Origin: JACJYE01 sp964432875
Lineage (GTDB): Bacteria > Bacteroidota > Bacteroidia > Chitinophagales > Saprospiraceae
Assembly (NCBI GenBank): GCA_964432875.1
Contig: CAYSPJ010000082.1
Coordinates: forward strand, 1 to 24,093
Length of the DNA: 24,093 nt
Direction of reading: 5' to 3'
In this document: one piece after another, positions 1-6,995 of the stretch
How positions within the stretch are numbered: the first letter of the stretch is position 1
How the letters are laid out: the number at the start of each line of letters is the position of its first letter
Notes under the pieces: model-generated
The model's input: the letters and a program-made list of their open reading frames with translations, nothing else
The model's database searches: none
Told to the model about the DNA's origin: nothing
Program-made: the position numbers and the translations under genes

Positions 1-46
1 TCCCGCTCTCGCTCCGCTCGTCCGGGACGCAAGCGCTTTCCGCTTT

Positions 47-83
47 CCCCCTTCCGCCTTCCCCCTACTTCCCCCCCGCCCCC
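47..83 (-). other. Potential G-quadruplex at the 3' end of the ABC ATPase gene
   Basis: The plus strand carries four C-runs of five or more bases at 47-51, 61-65, 71-77 and 79-83, so the minus (coding) strand and its mRNA carry four G-runs separated by 9, 5 and 1 bases. The gene's TAG stop (65-67) lies inside the motif. The flanking 35-60 stretch is also almost pure pyrimidine on the plus strand. Folding is inferred from the pattern alone. Confidence 0.5.
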
Positions 84-712
84 TTCCAATCCAAAATACT
101 GACCCGCTCTTCGCAGAAATCGAAATCCACTTCAGCATTGGAAGCGATGATGAGGAGGCGGCCAGGAGCGTAGGCTTCCACCAGGCGGCGGTACCAGGCG
201 ACGCCCTCCTGATCGAGGTTGGTGGTCGGCTCATCCAGGAGGAGGAAAGGGGTAGCGGAGCAAAGCGCCAGGGCCAGTTTAAGGCGTTGCTTCATGCCCG
301 AAGAGAAGTTGCGTACCGGTTTGTGGCGGGCCCGCTCAAAGCCGAGTAGTTCAACGACGGCCCCGGCGTCCAGGCCGGAGGACAGAGGTTTAAAACGCGT
401 ATGGAATTGCAGGCTTTCCAGCAGGGTAAGCTCTTCCAGCAACTCGATATAGGGCGCGGCGTAAGAGAGGTGTTCATAAACGTTGGCCACCTCCAGGGCT
501 TGGCCCTGGAGCGAGAAGTTGATTTTGCCTTGTGAAGGCGTGAGGTGGCCCGAGAGTATTTTTAGCAGGGTGGACTTGCCCGAGCCATTGGGGCCAGTGA
601 CCGCATAGCGTTTGCCTGGTTCAAAAACGAGGTCAACCTGGCGCAGCACCCATTCCATACGGAAGCGTTTGCTGACGCCCTTTAGCTCAACCCTCATTAG
701 ATTCAGCGCCAT
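65..712 (-). CDS. ABC transporter ATP-binding protein, last gene of the lpx operon
   Basis: This 215-residue protein is a stand-alone ABC ATPase domain that would hydrolyse ATP at the cytoplasmic face of a transporter. It has a Walker A motif GPNGSGKST near residue 40, the signature FSSGMKQR near residue 137, and Walker B FLLLDEPT followed by the D-loop NLD. It has no membrane segment, so a separate permease is needed; none is in the window. The first ATG (712) lies 26 bases inside lpxA. A second in-frame ATG at 697 (MRVELKGVSKRF) gives a start more typical of the family, and both overlap the lpxA stop, implying translational coupling. Its place behind lpxD, lpxC-fabZ and lpxA suggests an envelope or lipid cargo, but that is inference. 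It is short compared with LptB or MsbA and no specific family was recognised. The C-terminus (GAGGK) is coded by the G-rich motif at 47-83. Confidence 0.88.
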   Translation of the reverse strand: MALNLMRVELKGVSKRFRMEWVLRQVDLVFEPGKRYAVTGPNGSGKSTLLKILSGHLTPSQGKINFSLQGQALEVANVYEHLSYAAPYIELLEELTLLESLQFHTRFKPLSSGLDAGAVVELLGFERARHKPVRNFSSGMKQRLKLALALCSATPFLLLDEPTTNLDQEGVAWYRRLVEAYAPGRLLIIASNAEVDFDFCEERVSILDWKGAGGK

Positions 713-1505
713 TTATTTGCTGGAAGCCACGCATGATGCCGGGGTCGGCATTGCGGATGAAGCCGAGGATGTTTTCTCGCTCTGGGGTCACCTCCAGAGA
801 GCCTTCGATTACTTCCAGGGCATGGCTGGTATTGTAGCCTTTGACGAATAAGATGCGGTATATCTCCTGGATATTGTTAATCTGTTCGGTCGTGAAATGC
901 CGCCGCCGCAAGCCGATGCTGTTGACCCCGGCGTAAGACAGCGGCTCGCGGGCAGCTTTGACATACGGCGGCACGTTTTTGCGCACCAGAGAGCCGCCAG
1001 CGATAAAGCTATGCTGGCCCACCTTGATAAATTGCTGCACGGCCACCAGCCCTTCCAATATGGCATAGTCTTGTATTTCTACATGCCCGGCAAGGTTGAC
1101 GTTGTTGGCCAGGATGATGTGGTTGCCCAGGATACAATCGTGTGCTACATGCACATAAGCCATCAACAGGCAATCGCTGCCCACCACGGTACTCATGGCC
1201 GCCTTGGTGCCCCGGTTGACGGTGACGTATTCCCGGATGGTGGTGTTGTCGCCAATTTCGGCAGTCGTTTCCTCCCCTTCGAACTTGAGGTCCTGTGGGA
1301 TCCCGGAGATGACCGCACCGGGGAATATCCGGCAATTTTTACCGATGCGGGCCCCTTCAAAGATCGTGACATTGGGCCCGATCCAGGTGCCATCACCAAT
1401 AGTCACATTCTTGTCGATATAACAGAACGGGCCGATGGTTACATTTTCCCCGATTTGGGCGTCCGGGTGGATGACGCTGTTCAAGTTGCTATTGTAATGA
1501 TTCAT
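687..1505 (-). CDS. lpxA: Acyl-ACP--UDP-N-acetylglucosamine O-acyltransferase
   Basis: LpxA transfers a 3-hydroxyacyl chain from acyl-carrier protein to the 3-OH of UDP-GlcNAc, the first step of lipid A synthesis in the cytoplasm. The 272-residue length matches the family. Residues 12-175 are a left-handed beta-helix of hexapeptide repeats (for example VIHPDAQIGENVTIGPFCYI). The catalytic histidine is visible in VHVAHDCILG (His122, equivalent to His125 of E. coli). The C-terminal helical part begins after VPPYVKAAREPLSYAGVN. The start ATG is one base after the lpxC-fabZ stop, so the two genes are translated from one message, and the 3' end overlaps the ABC ATPase gene. No oddities were seen. 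Confidence 0.97.
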   Translation of the reverse strand: MNHYNSNLNSVIHPDAQIGENVTIGPFCYIDKNVTIGDGTWIGPNVTIFEGARIGKNCRIFPGAVISGIPQDLKFEGEETTAEIGDNTTIREYVTVNRGTKAAMSTVVGSDCLLMAYVHVAHDCILGNHIILANNVNLAGHVEIQDYAILEGLVAVQQFIKVGQHSFIAGGSLVRKNVPPYVKAAREPLSYAGVNSIGLRRRHFTTEQINNIQEIYRILFVKGYNTSHALEVIEGSLEVTPERENILGFIRNADPGIMRGFQQINGAESNEG

Positions 1506-1506
1506 T

Positions 1507-2904
1507 TTACGAACGCTTGACGATTTGAGCTGTTAATTCCGCCTCTGATACGATTTTATTCCCGACATAAGCGGTGGCTTGCATTTGACAGATGCCCCGC
1601 CGGATAGGCGCCATGAGTTCCATTTTGAACAGCACCGTATCACCAGGTACGACTTTATGCTTGAATTTGGCATTTTCTATTTTCAAAAAGTAGGTATCCC
1701 AGCTGCCGGGGTCTTCAACGGTAGAAAGCGCCAGCATGCCACCGGTCTGTGCCATGGCTTCGATGAGCAGTACCCCGGGCATTACCGGGTTGCTGGGGAA
1801 ATGGCCTTGGAAGAATTGTTCGTTGAAAGTGACGTTTTTCACGCCCACGACATGTTCTGCGGATAGCTCGATGATTTTATCCACCAATAAAAAAGGGTAG
1901 CGATGGGGCAGCCATTTTTCAATCTGGACGATGTCAAAAATCGGTTCTTTATCGGGGTCATAGCTGGGCTTGCCCTTTAGTTTGCGCTGTTCTTGGTAGC
2001 GTTTTTTGAGCAGCTGAGCAAATTCCACATTGGCTTTATGGCCGGGCTTGGTCGCAACGATTTTGCCTTTGATGCGGTTGCCCAGCAGGGCCACGTCTCC
2101 GATGATATCTAGCAGTTTATGGCGGGCGGGTTCATTTTTGAAGTGGAGGTCCACGGTATTCAGGATGCCTTCCTGATTGACTTTGACGCTGGGCTTGCCC
2201 AGTTTTAGCGCCAGGCGGTCAAGCTCTTCCTGGCTTACAGCGCGGTCGGCGATGACGATGGCATTATCCAGGTCGCCGCCCTTGATGAGGTTTTGTTCGA
2301 AGAGGAATTCTACTTCGTGCAGGAAGACAAAAGTACGGCAGGGGGCGATTTCCCGAGCATAATCGGTGTTGGCGTTGTAATGGGCATACTGTTGCCCCAG
2401 CACATTGGAGTTGAAGTCGATCATGGCCACGATTTCGAAGCCATCATGAGGAAGTACCAGCAGTTCAGAGCCAGTTTTTTCATCCTTGTAAAAAATGGGC
2501 TCTTCGACCACGAAATAGTCGCGTTCTTCCTCCTGCGGTACGATACCCGCCTGTTGTAGAGCTTCGACGAAGGGCCGCGCGCTACCATCCAGGATGGGCA
2601 CTTCTGGCCCATCCAATTCCATGAGCACATTATCGATGCCCAAGCCAGATAGGGCGGAGAGGGTATGTTCGATGGTATGTACTTCTGCCTTTCCGGATTG
2701 AATGGTAGTGCCCCTTCGGGTAGAAGCCACTCGATTGACATCGGCGCTGAGCACCGGCTGCCCTTCCAGGTCAATGCGCTGGAATTTGTAGCCATGGTTC
2801 ACTGGTGCTGGTTTAAAGGTCAGGCTTACCTCTTTTCCCGTGTGCAGGCCTATACCTTTGACGGTCACTGATTTATCAATTGTTTGTTGTTTGTTTGTCA
2901 TCAT
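1507..2904 (-). CDS. lpxC-fabZ: Bifunctional UDP-3-O-acyl-GlcNAc deacetylase / 3-hydroxyacyl-ACP dehydratase
   Basis: This is a natural fusion of LpxC (about residues 8-305) and FabZ (about 318-465), an arrangement known from Bacteroidota. The LpxC half removes the acetyl group from UDP-3-O-acyl-GlcNAc, the committed step of lipid A synthesis. Its zinc ligands are seen as His80 (TIEH) and His262/Asp266 (HKLLD), with the general-acid His289 in KPGHKANVE. The FabZ half dehydrates 3-hydroxyacyl-ACP and keeps the motif GHFPSNPVMPGVLLIEAMAQ with catalytic His368 and Glu382. The two activities compete for or depend on the same 3-hydroxyacyl-ACP pool, a plausible reason for the fusion. A -7 promoter box (2932-2939) about 28 bases upstream indicates its own promoter as well as possible readthrough from lpxD. 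Two consecutive ATGs (2904 and 2901) could start it. Confidence 0.97.
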   Translation of the reverse strand: MMTNKQQTIDKSVTVKGIGLHTGKEVSLTFKPAPVNHGYKFQRIDLEGQPVLSADVNRVASTRRGTTIQSGKAEVHTIEHTLSALSGLGIDNVLMELDGPEVPILDGSARPFVEALQQAGIVPQEEERDYFVVEEPIFYKDEKTGSELLVLPHDGFEIVAMIDFNSNVLGQQYAHYNANTDYAREIAPCRTFVFLHEVEFLFEQNLIKGGDLDNAIVIADRAVSQEELDRLALKLGKPSVKVNQEGILNTVDLHFKNEPARHKLLDIIGDVALLGNRIKGKIVATKPGHKANVEFAQLLKKRYQEQRKLKGKPSYDPDKEPIFDIVQIEKWLPHRYPFLLVDKIIELSAEHVVGVKNVTFNEQFFQGHFPSNPVMPGVLLIEAMAQTGGMLALSTVEDPGSWDTYFLKIENAKFKHKVVPGDTVLFKMELMAPIRRGICQMQATAYVGNKIVSEAELTAQIVKRS

Positions 2905-2931
2905 TAGCTATCCCTCTCTGAATTTTTTTTG

Positions 2932-2939
2932 CAAAGATA
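2932..2939 (-). promoter_or_regulatory. Bacteroidota -7 promoter box of lpxC-fabZ
   Basis: The minus strand reads TATCTTTG, an exact match to TAnnTTTG, the -7 consensus of the Bacteroidota primary sigma factor. Transcription would start near 2925, giving a leader of about 20 bases that contains a GAGAGGG purine stretch before the ATG. No clear -33 TTG element was seen at the usual distance. Confidence 0.6.
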
Positions 2940-3074
2940 TGCTTTTTCAGCGTTTAGGAGGTGACATTATAATGTATCCGCGTTCAGCAGCTCGGTTGTA
3001 TTGCCTGCTGGGGTAATGCCCGGCTTCTTACGTGGTAGCAGCAGCACCCGCGCCGCGCAGGTCAGCAGCTTTGT

Positions 3075-4124
3075 TCAAGCTTGGCCGGGATGATCTGGTG
3101 GGCTATCGAGTTTGCGTTCCAGTTGTTGAATCTTGCGGTAAAGCTCTGGCAATTGTTTGAAAACCGCATAAGAGCGGATATAATTTTTATAGCCGATCGC
3201 CGGCGTGCCAAACAGGGCTTGCCCTGGTTCGTGTACCGCTCCGGCTACCCCGCTTTGGGCTTGTACCTGAGTGCCATCGGCAACGGCAATATGCCCCACA
3301 AAACCCACCTGCCCTCCGATGCGGCAGGAGCGCCCGATCTTGGTGCTGCCGGCGATGCCGGTTTGAGCGGCGATTACGGTATTCTCTCCAATATCCACAT
3401 TATGCCCCACTTGGATAAGGTTGTCTAATTTCACGCCAGAGCGGATAATCGTGGAGCCTATTGTCCCCCGGTCTATAGTCGTATTAGCCCCGATTTCGAC
3501 ATTATCCTTAACGACCACATTACCCACGTGGGTGATTTTCTTATAAGTACCGTCTTCCTGAGGTGCAAACCCAAAGCCATCGCTCCCTAGCACGGCATTG
3601 GCATGCAGGGTGCAGTTGTCGCCTACTTCGCAATTGGCCAAGATACGGGCACCGGGGTGCACTTTGACGTTTTTGCCCAGGCGGGCACCCTTGCCGACGT
3701 ATGACTGGGCGTAGAGGTGGCATCCATCGCCTAGCACCGCGCCAGCTTCGATTACTGCAAAAGGCTCTACGATGATGTCGCTGCCTAGTTGTGCATCGGG
3801 ATGGATAAAGGCTCGCTCCGATATGGTGGCCGGCTGCTGGTTATTTTGACCAAAGCGCTCCAGTAACAGCGCTACCGCCCCATAGACATCATCTACCCGG
3901 ATGAGGGTGGCGCTTATGGGGTGGCGCGGTTGAAAATCACGGCTGACCAATAAAATTGAAGCGGAAGTGGTATAGGCATACTCCTCATATTTGAGGTTGC
4001 CTAAAAACGAGATAGTATCTGCCTCCCCTTCCTCGATCTTGCTAGGGCGGGATACTTTTACCTCCGGGTCGCCTTCCACCGTCCCGTTCAGAATTTGAGC
4101 TAATTCTTTGGCTGATAATCGCAT
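3075..4124 (-). CDS. lpxD: UDP-3-O-(3-hydroxyacyl)glucosamine N-acyltransferase
   Basis: LpxD adds the second 3-hydroxyacyl chain, on the 2-amino group, to the product of LpxC. The 349 residues show the expected order: an N-terminal uridine-binding domain (about 1-100, with RPSKIEEGEADTISFLGN), a hexapeptide beta-helix (about 105-300), and a C-terminal helix (about 312-340, VFKQLPELYRKIQQLERKL). The catalytic His241 lies in IQVGHNVDIG, equivalent to His239 of E. coli. The ATG at 4124 sits only four bases downstream of a TACCTTTG -7 box, so the transcript is probably leaderless or nearly so. A 170-bp intergenic stretch without a recognisable terminator separates it from lpxC-fabZ, so readthrough into the rest of the operon is likely. 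Confidence 0.97.
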   Translation of the reverse strand: MRLSAKELAQILNGTVEGDPEVKVSRPSKIEEGEADTISFLGNLKYEEYAYTTSASILLVSRDFQPRHPISATLIRVDDVYGAVALLLERFGQNNQQPATISERAFIHPDAQLGSDIIVEPFAVIEAGAVLGDGCHLYAQSYVGKGARLGKNVKVHPGARILANCEVGDNCTLHANAVLGSDGFGFAPQEDGTYKKITHVGNVVVKDNVEIGANTTIDRGTIGSTIIRSGVKLDNLIQVGHNVDIGENTVIAAQTGIAGSTKIGRSCRIGGQVGFVGHIAVADGTQVQAQSGVAGAVHEPGQALFGTPAIGYKNYIRSYAVFKQLPELYRKIQQLERKLDSPPDHPGQA

Positions 4125-4128
4125 CGGG

Positions 4129-4136
4129 CAAAGGTA
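4129..4136 (-). promoter_or_regulatory. Bacteroidota -7 promoter box of lpxD
   Basis: The minus strand reads TACCTTTG, an exact TAnnTTTG match, followed after four bases by the lpxD ATG. The expected start of transcription falls on or within a few bases of the start codon. It faces the hemC promoter 60 bases away. Confidence 0.65.
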
Positions 4137-4195
4137 GGAAAAAAGTTAAAACGGAGAGCTTATCTTGCCAACAAAGGAAAGTGATTTATATGCCT

Positions 4196-4203
4196 TATCT
4201 TTG
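4196..4203 (+). promoter_or_regulatory. Bacteroidota -7 promoter box of hemC
   Basis: TATCTTTG matches TAnnTTTG exactly. Transcription would begin near 4210. It is followed by AAGGA (4211-4215), a possible ribosome-binding site six bases before the TTG at 4222. This places the upstream in-frame TTG at 4165 outside the message. Confidence 0.65.
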
Positions 4204-4221
4204 CCGCAAAAAGGAAATAGC

Positions 4222-5121
4222 TTGAGCAAATTGATCAGAATAGGCACCCGGGGCAGCAAGCTGGCCCTCTGGCAAGCCTACTACACACAGGAACAATTGA
4301 ACAAAGCCGGGATCGCTTCCGAGCTGCATATCATCAAAACGCAGGGCGACCGCATCCAGCACCTCAGCTTCGATAAGATGGAAGGCAAGGGTTTTTTTAC
4401 CAAAGAAATTGAGGATGCCCTATTGCGCGGTGACATCGACCTGGCGGTCCACTCCATGAAGGACCTGCCCACACAGCAACCGGAGGGCTTGGCCATCGCC
4501 GCGGTCTCTTATCGTGAAAACCCGGCCGACTGGCTGCTCGTACGCCGGGAAAGCATGGCCGATGGGCAGCTCTTTGAGTTGAAGCCACAAGCGGTAGTCG
4601 GCACTTCTTCGGCCCGGCGCAAAGCTCAAATCCTCGACTTCCGGCCCGATGTGGCCATCAACGATATCCGCGGCAACGTGCCTACCCGACTGCAGAAGCT
4701 CCGGGAAGGGCAGTTTGATGCCATACTGCTGGCAGCGGCTGGTTTGAGCCGGCTGGGATTGGATATTTCAGATTTGCACCTCGTGCCTTTCAATCCTCGG
4801 GAGTTTGTGCCCGCGCCGGCACAAGGGGTTTTGGCCTGGCAGGCTTGCACCGACGACAAAGCTACCCGGCGGTTGCTAAAAACCATTCATCAGACGGAGG
4901 TCGCTGCGGTCACCAATGTGGAGCGGCGAGTGCTGAACCTGCTGCAAGGCGGCTGCCAGATGCCCGCAGGCGTCTATTGTGAAAGGGATGCCGCTGGCAA
5001 CTATCACGTCTGGGCGGCTAAAGCAGACCGCTGGGATGCGCCGGTGAAGCGGGTGCGGCTCTCCCAGAGCACCAGCCATTTGCTGGCAGAGCGGGTAGTG
5101 GAAGCATTGGCTCATGCCTGA
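4222..5121 (+). CDS. hemC: Hydroxymethylbilane synthase (porphobilinogen deaminase)
   Basis: HemC joins four porphobilinogen molecules into hydroxymethylbilane, a cytoplasmic step of haem synthesis. Family motifs are visible in order: IRIGTRGSKLALWQA at the N-terminus, HSMKDLPT, INDIRGNVPTRL, AAAGLSRLGL, VPAPAQGVLAWQA, and GGCQMPAGV, whose cysteine carries the dipyrromethane cofactor. There is no ATG at the right place. The TTG at 4222 (LSKLIRIG) is chosen because it follows AAGGA at six bases, starts the protein where the family starts (299 residues), and lies just downstream of the TATCTTTG promoter box. The longer frame from TTG 4165 would begin before that promoter and add 19 residues without family likeness. 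A terminator-like hairpin follows at 5217-5247, then hemD. Confidence 0.95.
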   Translation: MSKLIRIGTRGSKLALWQAYYTQEQLNKAGIASELHIIKTQGDRIQHLSFDKMEGKGFFTKEIEDALLRGDIDLAVHSMKDLPTQQPEGLAIAAVSYRENPADWLLVRRESMADGQLFELKPQAVVGTSSARRKAQILDFRPDVAINDIRGNVPTRLQKLREGQFDAILLAAAGLSRLGLDISDLHLVPFNPREFVPAPAQGVLAWQACTDDKATRRLLKTIHQTEVAAVTNVERRVLNLLQGGCQMPAGVYCERDAAGNYHVWAAKADRWDAPVKRVRLSQSTSHLLAERVVEALAHA

Positions 5122-5216
5122 GGCCCCAAGATGTGAATAGAGGGCTAAGCAAGAGCCTATCCTCCTTCGCGATCGGGGGATTAAGGGGGTGATGAAATTT
5201 GTTTTCATCCCCATCG

Positions 5217-5247
5217 GAGGCCCACTTCATGAAGTAGCCTCATTTTT
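5217..5247 (+). terminator. Hairpin with T-run after hemC
   Basis: Outer arms GAGGC (5217-5221) and GCCTC (5237-5241) enclose the perfect palindrome ACTTCATGAAGT (5224-5235), and five T follow at 5243-5247. This fits a rho-independent terminator between hemC and hemD, although it may only attenuate transcription because hemD follows on the same strand. Confidence 0.5.
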
Positions 5248-5276
5248 GATCATAGTATATATACGCACCACCATTT

Positions 5277-5604
5277 ATGCCTAAAATGCCCAACCGAGCC
5301 TTTATCAGCCGCCAACTTGCTAGAAGCAGCCCATTTAGGGAGCGTTTGGCTATTCTAGGCTGGGAGGTGGTGGGCNNNNNNNNNNNNNNNNNNNNNNNNN
5401 NNNNNNNNNNNNNNNNNNNNNNNNNNNNNNNNNNNNNNNNNNNNNNNNNNNNNNNNNNNNNNNNNNNNNNNNNNNGTAGTAGCCATTGGGCATACAACTG
5501 CTGCCGCCCTCAGGCGTTTAGGGATAGACTGCCGCACGGCGCCTGAGCCTTCCGAAGCGGGGCTCGCCGCTGCTGTTTTAGAATGTATAAATACACTAAA
5601 ATGA
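5277..5604 (+). CDS. hemD: Uroporphyrinogen-III synthase, split by an assembly gap
   Basis: HemD closes hydroxymethylbilane to uroporphyrinogen III, the step after HemC. Both ends are visible and the middle is unsequenced. The 5' part (5277-5375, 33 codons) contains NRAFISRQLARSSPF and GWEVVG, like the N-terminus of Bacteroidota HemD. The 3' part (5476-5604, 42 codons plus TGA) contains VVAIGHTTAAALRRLGI and PEPSEAGLAAAV, the typical C-terminal HemD signature. The two parts are in different frames across the 100 N, so the N count is a placeholder. HemD is usually about 220-260 residues, so some 450 bases or more are probably missing. Position after hemC supports the call. This is an assembly artefact, not evidence for a broken gene. 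The stop overlaps the ATG of the next gene (ATGA). Confidence 0.82.
5376..5475. other. Assembly gap of 100 N
   Basis: Exactly 100 N, the conventional length for a scaffold gap of unknown size. It lies inside hemD. Because 99 bases (33 codons) precede it and the 3' fragment opens on a codon boundary, the true insert should be a multiple of three if hemD is intact. Confidence 0.99.
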
Positions 5605-6056
5605 TGACTCGTTATCTGTTTTTCTGCTTTGCCCTGGCTGCCTTGGTGAGCTGCAAGCGCGCCGCTCAGCCCACCACAGATGGAGCCTGGAGCGATTTCG
5701 CTGCCTTTTACGAGCGTTTCCATCAGGATAGCGCCTACCAGATGGCTCATATCATCTTCCCCTTGGAAGGCCTTCCCCAGAGCGCCGATAGCGCCCTTAT
5801 TGCCGCTGGCACCTTCCGCTGGAATCCGGAAACCTGGCAGATACAAGGCAGCTTCGACCTGCAATCCAGTGATTTCGAGCATCAGCTCACGCCCATTGGA
5901 GAAGATATGATGCTTGAAAAATTTGTCCACCGCACCGGTGAGCTAGCCATGATACGCCGCTTCGCGAAGTTGGGCGATGAGTGGTACCTCATTTATTACG
6001 CTGGCCTGAATATGGTGCGAAAAGATGCCGCCATCAGTATTGAGGGCGGGTTTTAG
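5601..6056 (+). CDS. Small lipoprotein of unknown function, possibly DUF4348-like
   Basis: The 151-residue product begins MMTRYLFFCFALAALVSCK, a lipoprotein signal peptide with lipobox ALVSC and Cys18 as the lipidation site, so it should be anchored in the envelope. The mature part contains FYERFHQDSAYQMAHIIFPLEG, which resembles the conserved core of small Bacteroidota lipoproteins grouped as DUF4348; this is from memory and unchecked. No catalytic motif is seen. The ATG at 5601 overlaps the hemD stop by four bases (ATGA), so the gene is probably translationally coupled to hemD. An upstream in-frame ATG (5583) would add six charged residues before the signal peptide and is less likely. Its role next to haem genes is unknown. 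Confidence 0.75.
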   Translation: MMTRYLFFCFALAALVSCKRAAQPTTDGAWSDFAAFYERFHQDSAYQMAHIIFPLEGLPQSADSALIAAGTFRWNPETWQIQGSFDLQSSDFEHQLTPIGEDMMLEKFVHRTGELAMIRRFAKLGDEWYLIYYAGLNMVRKDAAISIEGGF

Positions 6057-6062
6057 GGCGGG

Positions 6063-6091
6063 AAAAAAAAGCTGTGCCCGCAGGCACAGCT
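6063..6091 (-). terminator. Rho-independent terminator of the secreted protein gene
   Basis: A perfect 9-bp stem (AGCTGTGCC at 6070-6078, GGCACAGCT at 6083-6091) with a four-base loop is followed on the minus strand by eight T (6070-6063). It lies about 100 bases beyond the stop of the minus-strand gene ending at 6196 and seven bases after the converging lipoprotein gene. On the plus strand no T-run follows the hairpin, so it mainly serves the minus strand. Confidence 0.85.
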
Positions 6092-6195
6092 CCATCTTTC
6101 GATCCTAAAACAAAATGAATAGCGATATGAAACTAAGTCTTGTGGTTGATAGCCAGGCCTATGTCCTGTACCCACACTACCGACTGCCTACTAGG

Positions 6196-6801
6196 CTATC
6201 GGGCATCGAAGGGGTGATAGTGAACCTGATCTGGCGTGCTCACCCGGAAGGTGTAGTTGCCCCAGCGCAGGTTGTTCACATTGTAGCGCTTTTGCACGAT
6301 GACTACATTCTGTAACGTCTCTTGGAAAACGGTGTTGCCGCTCTTGTCCAGGATGGCCACTTCCACATCACCAACTTTACCATTGAAGAAAGAGATGTCG
6401 ATGTATCCGCCATTAGTTTTAATGACCGGAGAGAAAAATTCCCTTTGCTTGCTCGTGTTTACGACGGCCTCAGTTTCCGTCAGCACAATCGGTTGTACTA
6501 CTTCTTTCAGGCTGGTTTTTACCCGGAGGTAGTAGTTGCCGGCCGACAATTGGGTGAGGTTGATCAGTTTGGCAAAGGTGGCTTCTTCCTTGGTGTTTTC
6601 GCGCAGCAATACCTGGCCCGTCTCGTCCTGGAGCAGGATGGTCGCGTTCTCCTTCAAGCCTTCTATGGAAAGGGTCACTTTCTTTTCGGCCGGTACCGGG
6701 TTCATGCTGATTGTCGGCATGGCATTGGCCCTCAGGGCTGTAGCAGCCACCGTGAATGTAATGAGGAACAGTAGTGCGAAGTTTTTTAAAGCAGTGTTCA
6801 T
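6196..6801 (-). CDS. Secreted beta-sandwich protein with a T9SS-tail-like domain
   Basis: The 201-residue protein has an N-terminal signal peptide (about 1-27, ending ALRANA) and no lipobox, so it is exported to the periplasm or beyond. Residues about 32-97 (NPVPAEKKVTLSIEGL through LSAGNYYLRVKT) resemble the beta-sandwich of type IX secretion sorting domains, which normally sit at the C-terminus of large proteins. Here the segment forms the first half of a small protein. A second similar sandwich seems to follow (about 118-196, VGDVEVAILDKSGN and LRWGNYTFRVST). It ends HYHPFDAR without the basic tail expected of a sorting signal, so it may not itself be a T9SS client. A -7 box at 6906-6913 gives a leader of roughly 100 bases, and a strong terminator lies downstream, so it is a single-gene unit. 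Function unknown. Confidence 0.75.
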   Translation of the reverse strand: MNTALKNFALLFLITFTVAATALRANAMPTISMNPVPAEKKVTLSIEGLKENATILLQDETGQVLLRENTKEEATFAKLINLTQLSAGNYYLRVKTSLKEVVQPIVLTETEAVVNTSKQREFFSPVIKTNGGYIDISFFNGKVGDVEVAILDKSGNTVFQETLQNVVIVQKRYNVNNLRWGNYTFRVSTPDQVHYHPFDAR

Positions 6802-6905
6802 GGCTTTTGAGTGATTTTTAGTTGAACAATAAAGTATAAGCTGTCAATTTTGCCGCCATGCCTTAACCTCTTTTCAGTGGCAGCCACTACGGCTATTTGA
6901 CGATG

Positions 6906-6922
6906 CAAAGGTATAGCTATAC
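6906..6922 (-). promoter_or_regulatory. -7 promoter box overlapping a 12-bp palindrome
   Basis: The minus strand reads TACCTTTG at 6913-6906, an exact TAnnTTTG box for the secreted protein gene. Overlapping it is the perfect palindrome GTATAGCTATAC (6911-6922), immediately upstream in the direction of transcription, where a dimeric repressor could block sigma contact. The operator role is inferred. Confidence 0.5.
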
Positions 6923-6995
6923 GGTACGTGATGCTACCAGTAGGTTGATGGATTGTAACACTATATTGACAAGGCAAGGGAATATTATTCGAAAT

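Noticed and set aside
897..1520. Plus-strand open frame of 207 codons opposite lpxA
   Set aside because: It lies wholly antisense to a clearly recognised lpxA and its translation shows no family likeness.
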